Assembly: GCA_035601195.1 (NCBI GenBank)
Contig: DATNOU010000077.1
Location: 1 to 18,849 of the forward strand
Origin: JAIBJP01 sp035601195
GTDB lineage: Bacteria; Actinomycetota; Thermoleophilia; Gaiellales; Gaiellaceae
Reading direction: 5' to 3'
Length of the DNA stretch: 18,849 nucleotides
The translations under genes and the position numbers were made by a program. A model generated the notes under the pieces. It was not told the origin of the DNA. It searched no databases and was given only the letters and a program-made list of their open reading frames with translations. Numbering within the stretch: position 1 is the stretch's first letter; every line of letters begins with the position of its first letter. Of the stretch, positions 1 to 5,013 are shown piece after piece.

Positions 1-175
1 ACCAATCGCATCTAGTAAAAGGCCGCGCCCGTGTCTTGCGGCGAGGATCGGACCGCCCCAGCCCTCCCCTCCGATCCCCGCGGACGCGGCCGCTGCAGAA
101 GTTGCTGAGCGCGCAAGAGGACCATGTCCGTTTCGGGCACTAGCTCGAGCGCGTTTCTCGGCGTAGCGTGACCTC

Positions 176-223
176 GGGCCGGGTCGTGGGAAGCGTCCTA
201 GACGTTCGGCTCGCCGCCCGGCC
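176..223 (+). repeat. Array repeat copy 1 (full length)
   Basis: 48-bp copy. It starts with GGGCCGGG, contains GGAAGCGTCCTAGACG and the core GTTCGGCTCGCC, and ends CCCGGCC. The first and last 7-8 bases are complementary, so the unit can fold into a hairpin closed by a GC stem. It differs from copies 3 and 5 in reading TAGACG instead of TAGGCG. Confidence 0.85.
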
Positions 224-510
224 GCCACAAAGAGTGCTGGCCCTGCAAGTCGAACTCTGTTCGCCTAGGCTCATCGCCTTGCGCGTGGAAGCACATTGGC
301 GGGCTTCGGGCTTTCGGCCGGGGCTCTGGCCGCAGGGCCAGTCCAAGCGAGTCTACTCCTCTGAGCCGCCTGTCGACCGTTTCCGTGCTTACTTAAGGGC
401 GCGAGAGGGTATGTCCTGCTTCGCTCGCACCCAAACGGCGGGCAAGGGGGGTCTTGAGCGCGACCCTGGCTAGCGCTCGCTTGCCTCACTTTTCCTTTGG
501 GGAGCGAGCT

Positions 511-547
511 GGAAGGCGGTTTACGCAGGGGACGCGAGCCGCCTTCC
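511..547. repeat. Inverted repeat upstream of the 18-aa ORF
   Basis: Perfect 9-bp inverted repeat: GGAAGGCGG at 511-519 and CCGCCTTCC at 539-547, separated by 19 nt. The right arm falls where the -35 region of the TAGAGT box at 567 would be, so an operator is conceivable. A DNA cruciform or the stem of an upstream transcript is equally possible. Confidence 0.55.
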
Positions 548-566
548 CCCTCTGATGCAAAGGGCG

Positions 567-572
567 TAGAGT
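567..572 (+). promoter_or_regulatory. TAGAGT -10 box, leaderless start
   Basis: TAGAGT followed by exactly 7 nt and then ATG at 580. There is no ribosome binding site. The geometry predicts transcription starting at or next to the A of the start codon, as in actinobacterial leaderless genes. The same hexamer with the same spacing occurs at 1525, before another array ORF. Confidence 0.5.
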
Positions 573-579
573 TGCCCCC

Positions 580-636
580 ATGGCTGGCCTCATGGCGAAG
601 ATCCGCAAGTGGCTCGGACTCGACAAGAAGTCCTAG
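580..636 (+). CDS. 18-aa basic peptide, possible cassette ORF (or broken gene)
   Basis: Short ORF encoding a peptide that begins MAGLMAKIRKWLGLDKKS and stops at TAG 634-636. It has no Shine-Dalgarno sequence but sits 7 nt after TAGAGT, the leaderless arrangement seen for the 52-aa ORF two units on. The peptide is basic, with Lys and Arg alternating with Leu, Ile and Trp, and could form an amphipathic helix. Its opening (MA-x-L-A-K-x-R/W-x-W) loosely resembles that of the 52-aa ORF. After the stop the unit continues for about 230 bp with no continuation that I recognise, so this may be the intact start of a decayed longer gene. I know of no family for it. The call rests on promoter geometry and conserved start context only. 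Confidence 0.35.
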   Translation: MAGLMAKIRKWLGLDKKS

Positions 637-867
637 CCACACACCCGGAGTAGGAGGCGAAAGGCTCGCTCGTGGAAGAGCCGCTCGAGGGCCTACGGGA
701 CGAAGGTCGCGTGCCAGGACGAGCACTCGCACGTCGAGGCCGCTGCGCGAGCGGATCGCGAACGTCGTGTGAACCTCCCACACGCGGTCGGGCGGGCGGC
801 TACATCGATCTCGGCGCGAAGTCGGCGCATTTGGCCGAGTATCGCACCGTCTCGTCGCCGCTCACGG
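637..867. other. Unassigned remainder of array unit 2
   Basis: Several reading frames are open here only because of high GC. None has a convincing start signal or a recognisable product. The stretch may be the decayed body of the gene starting at 580. Confidence 0.3.
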
Positions 868-896
868 AGCGTGCTAGGCGTTCGGCTCGCCGCCCG
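868..896 (+). repeat. Array repeat copy 2 (right half)
   Basis: Matches AGCGTNCTAGGCG, then TTCGGCTCGCCGCCCG. It lacks the left GGGCCGGG arm and diverges at the last bases (GTTCC instead of GCC), so it cannot form the closing stem of copies 1, 3 and 5. Confidence 0.8.
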
Positions 897-1456
897 TTCC
901 CTACCAGCCTCGGCATCACGCTTAACAACGCCGCGCCCACGGTATATGGATCTGCGCGGCAGGGGTCTGACTGCGGCAACTGGCGTCATCGCGCCTTCGG
1001 GGACAGGCGGGACTGCCGCATCCCCCTGCCGCTCTGGCGTCCTCGGACGGTGGCTAGTCGTCGCAACGGGCGTCCATCGCCCAGAAAGGGAAGGTAGGCG
1101 CCCGAGGCGCGACCTCCTGCAGCCGGAGCTGGACGCTCCGTGGGGGAGAGGGACAAGAGAGAAGGTAGGCGGCGAGTTCCGTGCCATCCGCCTTCGCCCC
1201 GGACGCCACTTCCTCGACCGTACCACCTGGCATCGGGCGCTACGAGCGTCGAGTCCAACCTAGTGCCCCAACAAGGTCGCAAACTGCGGCGACTCATCCG
1301 CTCATGCGGCCCGCTCGACACTGACTCGCAGCGGGATCATTATGGAGGAGGAGCTGGGCGGTTGACGCCGAGGGGGAGAGAGCACAGGCCGCCTGGCCCC
1401 CGCTACGTCCGAAACGACCACAAGGCAGCGGCGCGAGCGAGGCTTAGGCTCGAGTC
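897..1456. other. Array unit 3, no gene that I can support
   Basis: About 560 bp between repeat copies 2 and 3. Open frames exist on both strands, the longest credible one being 948-1263 from an ATG. Three frames are open at once, the start has no ribosome binding site or TANNNT box at leaderless distance, and codon use includes many AGG, AGA and GTA codons unlike the backbone genes. I see no recognisable domain. It may be a decayed cassette. Confidence 0.4.
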
Positions 1457-1505
1457 GGGCCGGGGTCGTGGGAAGCGTCCTAGGCGTTCGGCTCGCCGCC
1501 CGGCC
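1457..1505 (+). repeat. Array repeat copy 3 (full length)
   Basis: 49-bp copy with one extra G in the left arm (GGGCCGGGG), then TCGTGGGAAGCGTCCTAGG, the core CGTTCGGCTCGCC, and the right arm CCCGGCC. Nearly identical to copies 1 and 5. Confidence 0.85.
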
Positions 1506-1524
1506 TCCCTCTAACTTCAAGCGC

Positions 1525-1530
1525 TAGAGT
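1525..1530 (+). promoter_or_regulatory. TAGAGT -10 box, leaderless start
   Basis: TAGAGT, then 7 nt, then ATG at 1538. It lies 19 bp after the end of repeat copy 3. Hexamer and spacing are the same as at 567. Confidence 0.55.
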
Positions 1531-1537
1531 TTGCCGT

Positions 1538-1696
1538 ATGGCATCGCTGGCGAAACGGCTGTGGGTGTGGGTTCGAGGGCCGCGCGCAGGGCGCCCCTTC
1601 TACCCGGCGATGGCCCCAGGACACGGTGGGAGCGGCAGCGCGAGCTACTGGGCTCGGCTAAGCATCCCGCCGACGAGCTCCCGTCTGGCGATGTGA
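1538..1696 (+). CDS. 52-aa hypothetical protein, leaderless cassette ORF
   Basis: The ORF starts at ATG 1538, 7 nt after TAGAGT with no ribosome binding site, and ends with TGA 1694-1696, 19 bp before repeat copy 4. The product begins MASLAKRLWVWVRG, a short basic segment rich in Trp, Val and Leu. It continues Gly/Ser/Pro-rich (GHGGSGSASYWARL near residues 28-41) and ends SSRLAM. There is no signal peptide, no full membrane span and no family that I recognise. It fills most of the 210-bp unit between repeats 3 and 4, as expected for a one-gene cassette. The promoter geometry is the main support. Coding status is uncertain because of the short length. Confidence 0.4.
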   Translation: MASLAKRLWVWVRGPRAGRPFYPAMAPGHGGSGSASYWARLSIPPTSSRLAM

Positions 1697-1715
1697 TGAG
1701 ACGGCTGCCACCCTC

Positions 1716-1756
1716 GGGTCGATAAGCGTCCTAGGCGTTCGGCTCGCCGCCCGGCC
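1716..1756 (+). repeat. Array repeat copy 4 (left arm degraded)
   Basis: Starts GGGTCGATAAGCGTCCTAGG, i.e. missing GGCCG of the left arm and GGG before AAGCG, and then has the perfect core CGTTCGGCTCGCCGCCCGGCC-type right half. Confidence 0.85.
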
Positions 1757-1881
1757 CCTCTCGATAGGCACGGGCAGTCGAATTCAGTTCGCTCGGATAC
1801 ACGCCCCGCGCGGTGCGGCCGAGGCCATCCCACGCCACAGGAGAGCGGGAAGAACGCACTCGTAAGCCCAGCCTCCGCTTG

Positions 1882-1887
1882 TAACTT
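1882..1887 (+). promoter_or_regulatory. Candidate -10 box TAACTT
   Basis: A TANNNT hexamer 52 nt upstream of the GTG start at 1940, giving a leader of about 45 nt with a ribosome binding site. A second candidate, TACCCT, lies about 25 nt downstream. Which one is used cannot be told from sequence. Confidence 0.3.
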
Positions 1888-1939
1888 GGAGCACTACCGT
1901 CTACCCTCGTACCGTTCGAGCAGCGGCGAAGGGAGAAGC

Positions 1940-2212
1940 GTGAAGCGTGTTCTCGGTCTTGCGACGTTCGGAGCTGCGGCGGTGTTCTCACTTGCGGGGA
2001 CGGCGGTCGGGAGCAACGGCGGCACGGCTAACGCGAAGGCGAGCTGTCAAGGCGTCTTGGTGTCCAACGCAACCCCGAAGTTCTCGCACGTCATCCAAAA
2101 CGACATCCGGACGACCCCGGGGCTCGAAGGCCCAGGCATCGGATCAATCGTGAGCGGCGTCGCCTCGGGGCCGCATCAGGGCAGCGTCGAGCCCTGCCTT
2201 CCTGCTGAGTAG
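1940..2212 (+). CDS. Small secreted hypothetical protein, 90 aa
   Basis: The start is GTG 1940, preceded by the ribosome binding sequence GGGAG at 1931-1935. The first 20 or so residues form a classical signal peptide: basic VKR, then a hydrophobic stretch (VLGLATFGAAAVFSLAGTA), with likely cleavage around residues 32-36 (TANAKA). The mature part is about 55 residues, with one Cys near its start (ASCQGVL) and one near its end (EPCLP) that could form a disulfide. In between are HVIQNDI and a Gly-rich stretch. Similar short secreted proteins with an ASC-x-G start are common in actinobacteria, with no known function. The gene sits between repeat copies 4 and 5 with its own ribosome binding site and stops 63 bp before copy 5. 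An upstream in-frame extension exists but would bury the signal peptide. Confidence 0.7.
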   Translation: MKRVLGLATFGAAAVFSLAGTAVGSNGGTANAKASCQGVLVSNATPKFSHVIQNDIRTTPGLEGPGIGSIVSGVASGPHQGSVEPCLPAE

Positions 2213-2275
2213 CGGAGCGCCGTTACGGTCCGAGGCGGCCATTAGGACGTGCCCCCTCGGGCGCCGCCTGAACGC

Positions 2276-2323
2276 GGGCCGGGTCGCGGGAAGCGTCCTA
2301 GGCGTTCGGCTCGCTGCCCGGCC
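2276..2323 (+). repeat. Array repeat copy 5 (full length)
   Basis: 48 bp, aligned base for base with copy 1 except TCGCGGG for TCGTGGG, TAGGCG for TAGACG and TCGCTG for TCGCCG. The closing arms GGGCCGGG and CCCGGCC are intact. A GAACGC just upstream (2270-2275) can pair with the GCGTTC of the core. Confidence 0.85.
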
Positions 2324-2350
2324 CCTTCACTCCTTCTCGCTCGTGTGTTC

Positions 2351-2356
2351 TAGAGT
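2351..2356 (+). promoter_or_regulatory. TAGAGT -10 box
   Basis: Third TAGAGT of the array, 27 bp after repeat copy 5 and 9 nt before GTG 2366. It would give an mRNA with a leader of at most 2-3 nt. Confidence 0.5.
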
Positions 2357-2365
2357 CGCCTGACG

Positions 2366-2717
2366 GTGACGGAACCGACCAGCGGAGATACGCCCGAGAA
2401 GACGCCAGCGTCGTCAGCCCCGCCTCCCCAGGAGGCGACCGCAGACCTGACGAAAGTCAGCGGATGAGCGGAAGGCGAGCCTCGACCGGACGCTTGCCGA
2501 CCGTGGCGCCCAAGGATGGCGGATTGAGACTCGAAGCGACTTCCAGGCGACGATCGCGACCGGCAACCGGATCAATCACGTTCTCCATCTGATCCTGACG
2601 ATCGTCACAGCCGGCCTCTGGGGGATCGTCTGGATCATCCTCGCGATTACCGGCGGCATCAAGCGGCGCATGATCACGGTCGACGAGTACGGGAACATCG
2701 TCGATCGGAAGATCTGA
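2366..2717 (+). pseudogene. Small membrane protein with a +1 frameshift
   Basis: Two frames together make one plausible protein of about 116 residues. The first frame runs GTG 2366 to TGA 2467 and gives a Pro/Thr/Ser-rich leader ending EATADLTKVSG. The second frame, open from 2451 to TGA 2717, continues ADERKASLDRTLADRG, GWRIETRSDFQATIATG, HVLHLILTIVTAGLW, a hydrophobic span to ILAITGG, a basic KRR stop-transfer and the tail ITVDEYGN. DLTK followed by (S)ADERKASL reads as one helix broken by one extra base (or two missing) near 2455-2464. The second frame has no ATG, GTG, TTG or CTG start of its own. The tail resembles small actinobacterial and phage membrane proteins ending in VDE-x-G-x-V, of unknown role. 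The stop lies directly against repeat copy 6. A programmed shift or a sequence error is possible. Confidence 0.6.
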
Positions 2718-2745
2718 GCCCAGGCGTTCGGCTCGCCGCCCGGCC
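2718..2745 (+). repeat. Array repeat copy 6 (right half)
   Basis: 28 bp: GCCCAGGCG, then TTCGGCTCGCCGCCCGGCC. The left arm is absent. It begins immediately after the TGA at 2715-2717, so gene and repeat abut. Confidence 0.85.
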
Positions 2746-2756
2746 CGTCACCGCAG

Positions 2757-2762
2757 TAAGCT
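2757..2762 (+). promoter_or_regulatory. Candidate -10 box TAAGCT
   Basis: TANNNT hexamer 12 bp after repeat copy 6, about 38 nt upstream of ATG 2801. The leader would carry the ribosome binding site GAGGGG. Confidence 0.35.
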
Positions 2763-2800
2763 AAGTGGACCAGTTTGGCGGGGAAGAGGGGCGGTCTGGA

Positions 2801-3477
2801 ATGGCTGAACAGGCTGTATGGCACCTCAAGCGCGTCACGCTGGCGATTCCCGTTCCGTCCGTCGCTGCGATTCGGGCGCGGGCCTGGATGATCGGCCCGC
2901 CGCTCCTGCTAGGGCTGCTGGCAGCCCTGATCGCAACCCAGGTTCAGGCACGGGCCTGGCGCGGTCAAGCCGAGGTCTCGTTCGCTGTGGCAACCCCCGC
3001 CGAGCCGGGCCTCCAGCCAACGATTGACCCGATGGTGAGGTTCCTGGACGTGCAGGCGAGGCTCGCGCCCGCTCACCCGCCCTTGCTGAGCGCGTAGTGG
3101 GCGTGACTCAGGTTCCGGGTCTCACGCAAGCGCAGTTCTTGCGCCACTCCAGCGCGAGGCCCAAGACGGAACGTGACGTTGCCCGTATTAACAAGGGATT
3201 CCGCCCGCTCCAGGCACAGATTGCCCTACTCCGCGCTCAGGGCAGAGGCAGCTCTCCTTTCTATGACACGCTGGTTCAGCACGGGCTTAACCTGGAGATG
3301 AACCGAAAATTGCTGGCGGGGGAGGCGCGCGTGCTGCAACCAGCCGACGGTGCATCCTCGTTCCGCCCGCACGCTCTCCGCAACGGCATCCTCGGCGGCT
3401 TCCTTGGCGCGTTGCTCGGGATCGCTCTTGTAGTGGCCACCGTTTGGTCAAAGAAGAGCCGCTCGCCGACTGGATAG
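2801..3477 (+). pseudogene. Wzz-like chain-length determinant, frameshifted and shortened
   Basis: The first frame starts at ATG 2801 after GAGGGG. It encodes a cytoplasmic leader, a membrane span (GPPLLLGLLAALIATQV, about residues 30-47), an AEVSFAVATP strand and VQARLAPAHPPLLSA, and stops at TAG 3095-3097. The other frame, open from before 3097, continues with VVGVTQVPGLTQAQFL, a helical RPLQAQIALLRAQG, a second span (GILGGFLGALLGIALVVATVW) and a basic tail, ending at TAG 3477. Two end helices around a beta/coiled-coil body with a Pro-rich segment before the second helix is the plan of polysaccharide co-polymerases (Wzz family). PPLLSA joined to VVGVTQVPGL restores the usual reading if one base is missing near 3094. 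The combined length, about 225 residues, and the abrupt jump after RPKTERDV suggest an internal loss too. It is probably non-functional. Confidence 0.6.
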
Positions 3478-3478
3478 C

Positions 3479-3505
3479 GCCCAGGCGTTCGGCTCGCGCC
3501 CGGCC
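3479..3505 (+). repeat. Array repeat copy 7 (right half, 1-nt deletion)
   Basis: 27 bp: GCCCAGGCG, TTCGGCTCGC, GCCCGGCC, with one C missing from the CGCCGCCC run. The left arm is absent. It begins one base after the TAG stop of the Wzz-like remnant. Confidence 0.8.
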
Positions 3506-3513
3506 CCGTGTCA

Positions 3514-3519
3514 TATGCT
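3514..3519 (+). promoter_or_regulatory. Candidate -10 box TATGCT
   Basis: TANNNT hexamer 8 bp after repeat copy 7. Transcription would start near 3526 and leave a leader of about 38 nt with a strong ribosome binding site before 3564. Confidence 0.4.
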
Positions 3520-3563
3520 CGCCCTGCCGTTCGACCCCTAACCGACAACGGGAGGGAAGACCG

Positions 3564-3755
3564 ATGGCATTCACCTTGAAGCTCGTGCAGGAAGACGGGG
3601 CACCCGCCGACCCGCCGTCACTGAGCACGGCCGTACCGACCTGGCACTCCGGCGACACCATCCCTCTAGGCCGAGACAAGATCCTCCGCGTCATCGTCAC
3701 CCGGCCTGGGCGGGAGCCCGACGAAGACCCGGTGCTAGTGGTGGAGACCGCCTAG
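3564..3755 (+). CDS. 63-aa hypothetical protein, last ORF of the array
   Basis: The start is ATG 3564, chosen over upstream in-frame codons because GGGAGGG at 3550-3556 sits 7 nt before it and because upstream starts would read through repeat copy 7. The protein begins MAFTLKLVQEDGAPADPP, contains TAVPTWHSGDTIPLGRDK near residues 23-40, then a predicted beta strand (ILRVIVTRPG), and ends acidic with DPVLVVETA. It has the look of a small all-beta protein. Short proteins with a W-x-x-GDTIPLG segment and a PVLVVE tail are, from memory, common hypotheticals in this group of actinobacteria, with no assigned role. It has no signal peptide or membrane segment. It is the only array gene not followed by a repeat copy; the next feature is the tRNA-Trp terminator. 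Confidence 0.7.
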   Translation: MAFTLKLVQEDGAPADPPSLSTAVPTWHSGDTIPLGRDKILRVIVTRPGREPDEDPVLVVETA

Positions 3756-3800
3756 AGCGCGCGCCAGTTGCGCGCCAGTGAGCGCCAGATTCCAGCGGTC
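3756..3800. repeat. Short imperfect tandem repeat of GCGCCAG
   Basis: Directly after the stop at 3755 there are three near-tandem units of GCGCGCCAGTT type (the third is AGCGCCAGATT), followed by two CCAGCGG units. This marks the seam between the array and the tRNA-Trp region. It could be a recombination scar or simple slippage. Confidence 0.35.
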
Positions 3801-3846
3801 TTGAGCGGTTTCCAGCGGCGAACGAGACGCGGGGCCAGAGACACCG

Positions 3847-3870
3847 AAACCCGCCTAGTGAAGCGGGCTT
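3847..3870 (-). terminator. Terminator of tRNA-Trp
   Basis: On the minus strand AAGCCCGC, an 8-nt loop, and GCGGGTTT form an 8-bp stem with one G-U pair, ending in a short T run, 17 bp downstream of the tRNA 3' end. The weak U tract is usual for high-GC genomes. Confidence 0.55.
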
Positions 3871-3887
3871 CGGCTCAACCATCACCA

Positions 3888-3960
3888 CAGGGGCGGCAGG
3901 ACTCGAACCTGCAACCCCCGGTTTTGGAGACCGGTGCTCTGCCAATTGAGCTACGCCCCT
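3888..3960 (-). tRNA. tRNA-Trp (anticodon CCA)
   Basis: 73-nt cloverleaf on the minus strand. The acceptor stem is AGGGGCG / CGCCCCT with discriminator G. The D arm is GCTC...GAGC, the anticodon stem CCGGT / ACCGG closes a 7-nt loop CTCCAAA with anticodon CCA, and the T arm is GCAGG-TTCGAGT-CCTGC. The 3' CCA is not encoded. The 3' end points at the cassette array, the usual side for islands that integrate into tRNA genes. Confidence 0.95.
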
Positions 3961-3976
3961 AGAGGTTGCGGCAGCG

Positions 3977-3982
3977 ATTGTA
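3977..3982 (-). promoter_or_regulatory. -10 box TACAAT of tRNA-Trp
   Basis: TACAAT on the minus strand, 16 nt before the tRNA 5' end. No good -35 is visible. It is divergent from, and 13 bp away from, the plus-strand TAGAGT box. Confidence 0.55.
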
Positions 3983-3995
3983 GCCGCGCCCCTTC

Positions 3996-4001
3996 TAGAG
4001 T
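3996..4001 (+). promoter_or_regulatory. TAGAGT -10 box, leaderless start
   Basis: TAGAGT, 6 nt, then GTG at 4008. The same box as in the array, here driving a backbone gene, so the leaderless design is not peculiar to the array. Confidence 0.5.
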
Positions 4002-4007
4002 CTCGGC

Positions 4008-4196
4008 GTGGCTCCCCCTCCGCCACGGCCTGCGCTCGGTGCGCTCTTCCTCGTGCTCGGGATCGCCTTCGTGGGCATCGCCGCCGCGGCCGCCGAAGCC
4101 GTCGACACGGATCGCGGGCTCGTCGTCGTCGCGATCGCGGCGGGCGCCATCGCGCTCTGGCTCCTCAGCCTCGCGCTGCGCAATCTGAGGAGATAA
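4008..4196 (+). CDS. 62-aa membrane protein with two helices
   Basis: The GTG 4008 start is taken because it lies 6 nt after TAGAGT with no ribosome binding site, the leaderless geometry repeated in this window. After a Pro-rich start (MAPPPPRPA) there are two hydrophobic helices: about residues 10-31 (GALFLVLGIAFVGIAAAAAEA) and 38-56 (LVVVAIAAGAIALWLLSLA). They are joined by a short VDTDRG loop, and the protein ends with a basic RNLRR tail. The positive-inside pattern puts both ends in the cytoplasm. It ends 25 bp before the sigma factor gene, which has its own TANNNT box, so the two may be separately transcribed. No family recognised. Confidence 0.7.
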   Translation: MAPPPPRPALGALFLVLGIAFVGIAAAAAEAVDTDRGLVVVAIAAGAIALWLLSLALRNLRR

Positions 4197-4209
4197 CCGC
4201 GCCAAGCCG

Positions 4210-4215
4210 TATTCT
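4210..4215 (+). promoter_or_regulatory. TATTCT -10 box, leaderless start of the sigma factor gene
   Basis: TATTCT, 6 nt, then GTG at 4222, with no ribosome binding site between. Predicts a leaderless mRNA for the sigma factor. Confidence 0.5.
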
Positions 4216-4221
4216 CTAATC

Positions 4222-5007
4222 GTGGCGGTTGACGAGACCCAGGCCCTCTGGCGTGATTACACGAAGAACAAGGACCAGGCGGCTCGGGACCGACTGATCC
4301 TCACGTACGCGCCTCTCGTCAAATACGTGGCGGGCAGGCTCGGCAGCGGGCTTCCCGCGCACGTGGATGAGAACGACCTCGTCTCCTACGGCCTGCTCGG
4401 CCTGATCGGCGCCATCGAGCGCTTCGACCCCGACCGCGACATCAAGTTCGAGACCTATGCCATCGCCCGCATCAAGGGCTCGATCATCGACGAGCTTCGC
4501 GCAATGGACTGGGTGCCGCGCTCGGTTCGCTCGCGCGCCCGAGACATCGAGCGTGCGATCGGGGAGCTCGAGCGCAAGCTCCACCGCGCCCCCAGCGACG
4601 AGGAGATCGCGGAGAAGCTCGGCGTCTCGACCGACGACCTGAACGACAGCCTCACCGAGATCGGGCGTTCCTCGATCGCCGCGCTCGACGAGCTCTGGAC
4701 CGTCTCTTCCGGCGGCGGCGACCAAGTCGCCCTGATCGACACGATCGAGGACACGCAAGGCCCGGAGCCGCAGTCCGAGCTGGCCCAGACCGAGCTCAAG
4801 GAAGCACTCGGCGAGGCGATCGCCCGCCTCCCGGAGCGCGAGAAGCTCGTGGTCACGCTCTACTACTACGAGGAGCTGACTCTCCGCGAGATCGGCGAGG
4901 TGCTGGGCGTGACCGAGTCGCGCGTGTCGCAGCTGCACACGAAGGCGATCCTCCGCTTGAAGGCCCGACTGGCCGGCTCTCCGGCCCGCGAACCGCTCGG
5001 CCGGTAG
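4222..5007 (+). CDS. RNA polymerase sigma factor, WhiG/FliA family
   Basis: 261 aa, the usual length of sigma-28-type factors. Region 2 is clear: LILTYAPLVKYVAGRL near residues 25-40, DLVSYGLLGLIGAIERFD near 52-69, then FETYAIARIKGSIIDELRAMDWVPRSVR, the -10 recognition and melting segment. Region 3 follows (APSDEEIAEKLGVS), and region 4 holds LPEREKLVVTLYYYEELT and the helix-turn-helix LREIGEVLGVTESRVSQLHTKA. The order and wording match Streptomyces WhiG (sporulation) and FliA (flagella) closely. No anti-sigma factor, flagellar or sporulation gene is beside it, so the regulon is unknown. The GTG start is set by TATTCT 6 nt upstream and agrees with the family N-terminus (LWRDYTKNKD). A possible promoter for the sugar-binding gene starts 6 bp after its stop. 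Confidence 0.93.
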   Translation: MAVDETQALWRDYTKNKDQAARDRLILTYAPLVKYVAGRLGSGLPAHVDENDLVSYGLLGLIGAIERFDPDRDIKFETYAIARIKGSIIDELRAMDWVPRSVRSRARDIERAIGELERKLHRAPSDEEIAEKLGVSTDDLNDSLTEIGRSSIAALDELWTVSSGGGDQVALIDTIEDTQGPEPQSELAQTELKEALGEAIARLPEREKLVVTLYYYEELTLREIGEVLGVTESRVSQLHTKAILRLKARLAGSPAREPLGR

Positions 5008-5013
5008 CCTTCC

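Larger units (their letters stand above)
176..3505 (+). other. Repeat-delimited array of short gene cassettes
   Basis: Seven copies of one GC-rich repeat lie at 176, 868, 1457, 1716, 2276, 2718 and 3479, all in the same orientation. They cut the region into units of roughly 610-670, 250, 570, 420 and 760 bp. Recognisable ORFs in the units are all on the plus strand, mostly one per unit. Several begin after a TANNNT box a short distance downstream of the preceding repeat, and two units end 0-1 nt before the next repeat. I did not find the repeat in the remaining 15 kb. The layout recalls integron cassettes or other site-specific recombination arrays, but no recombinase is visible and the repeat lacks a clear attC partner site. 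The composition is also unlike the backbone: by eye, CTAG occurs about 20 times in the first 4 kb and about 10 times in the other 14.8 kb. Function is inferred only. Confidence 0.6.

Noticed and set aside
168..473. 101-aa ORF starting inside repeat copy 1
   Set aside because: It reads through the repeat, has no start signal, and its composition is that of random high-GC sequence.
948..1263. 105-aa ORF in array unit 3
   Set aside because: Three frames are open at once, there is no ribosome binding site or leaderless box, codon use is poor and no domain is recognisable.
176..3505. Canonical integron attC sites or a CRISPR array
   Set aside because: The core GTTCGGC does not fit GTTRRRY, and a complementary RYYYAAC box is not found at the left of the copies. 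Unit lengths of 250-760 bp with ORFs rule out CRISPR spacers.
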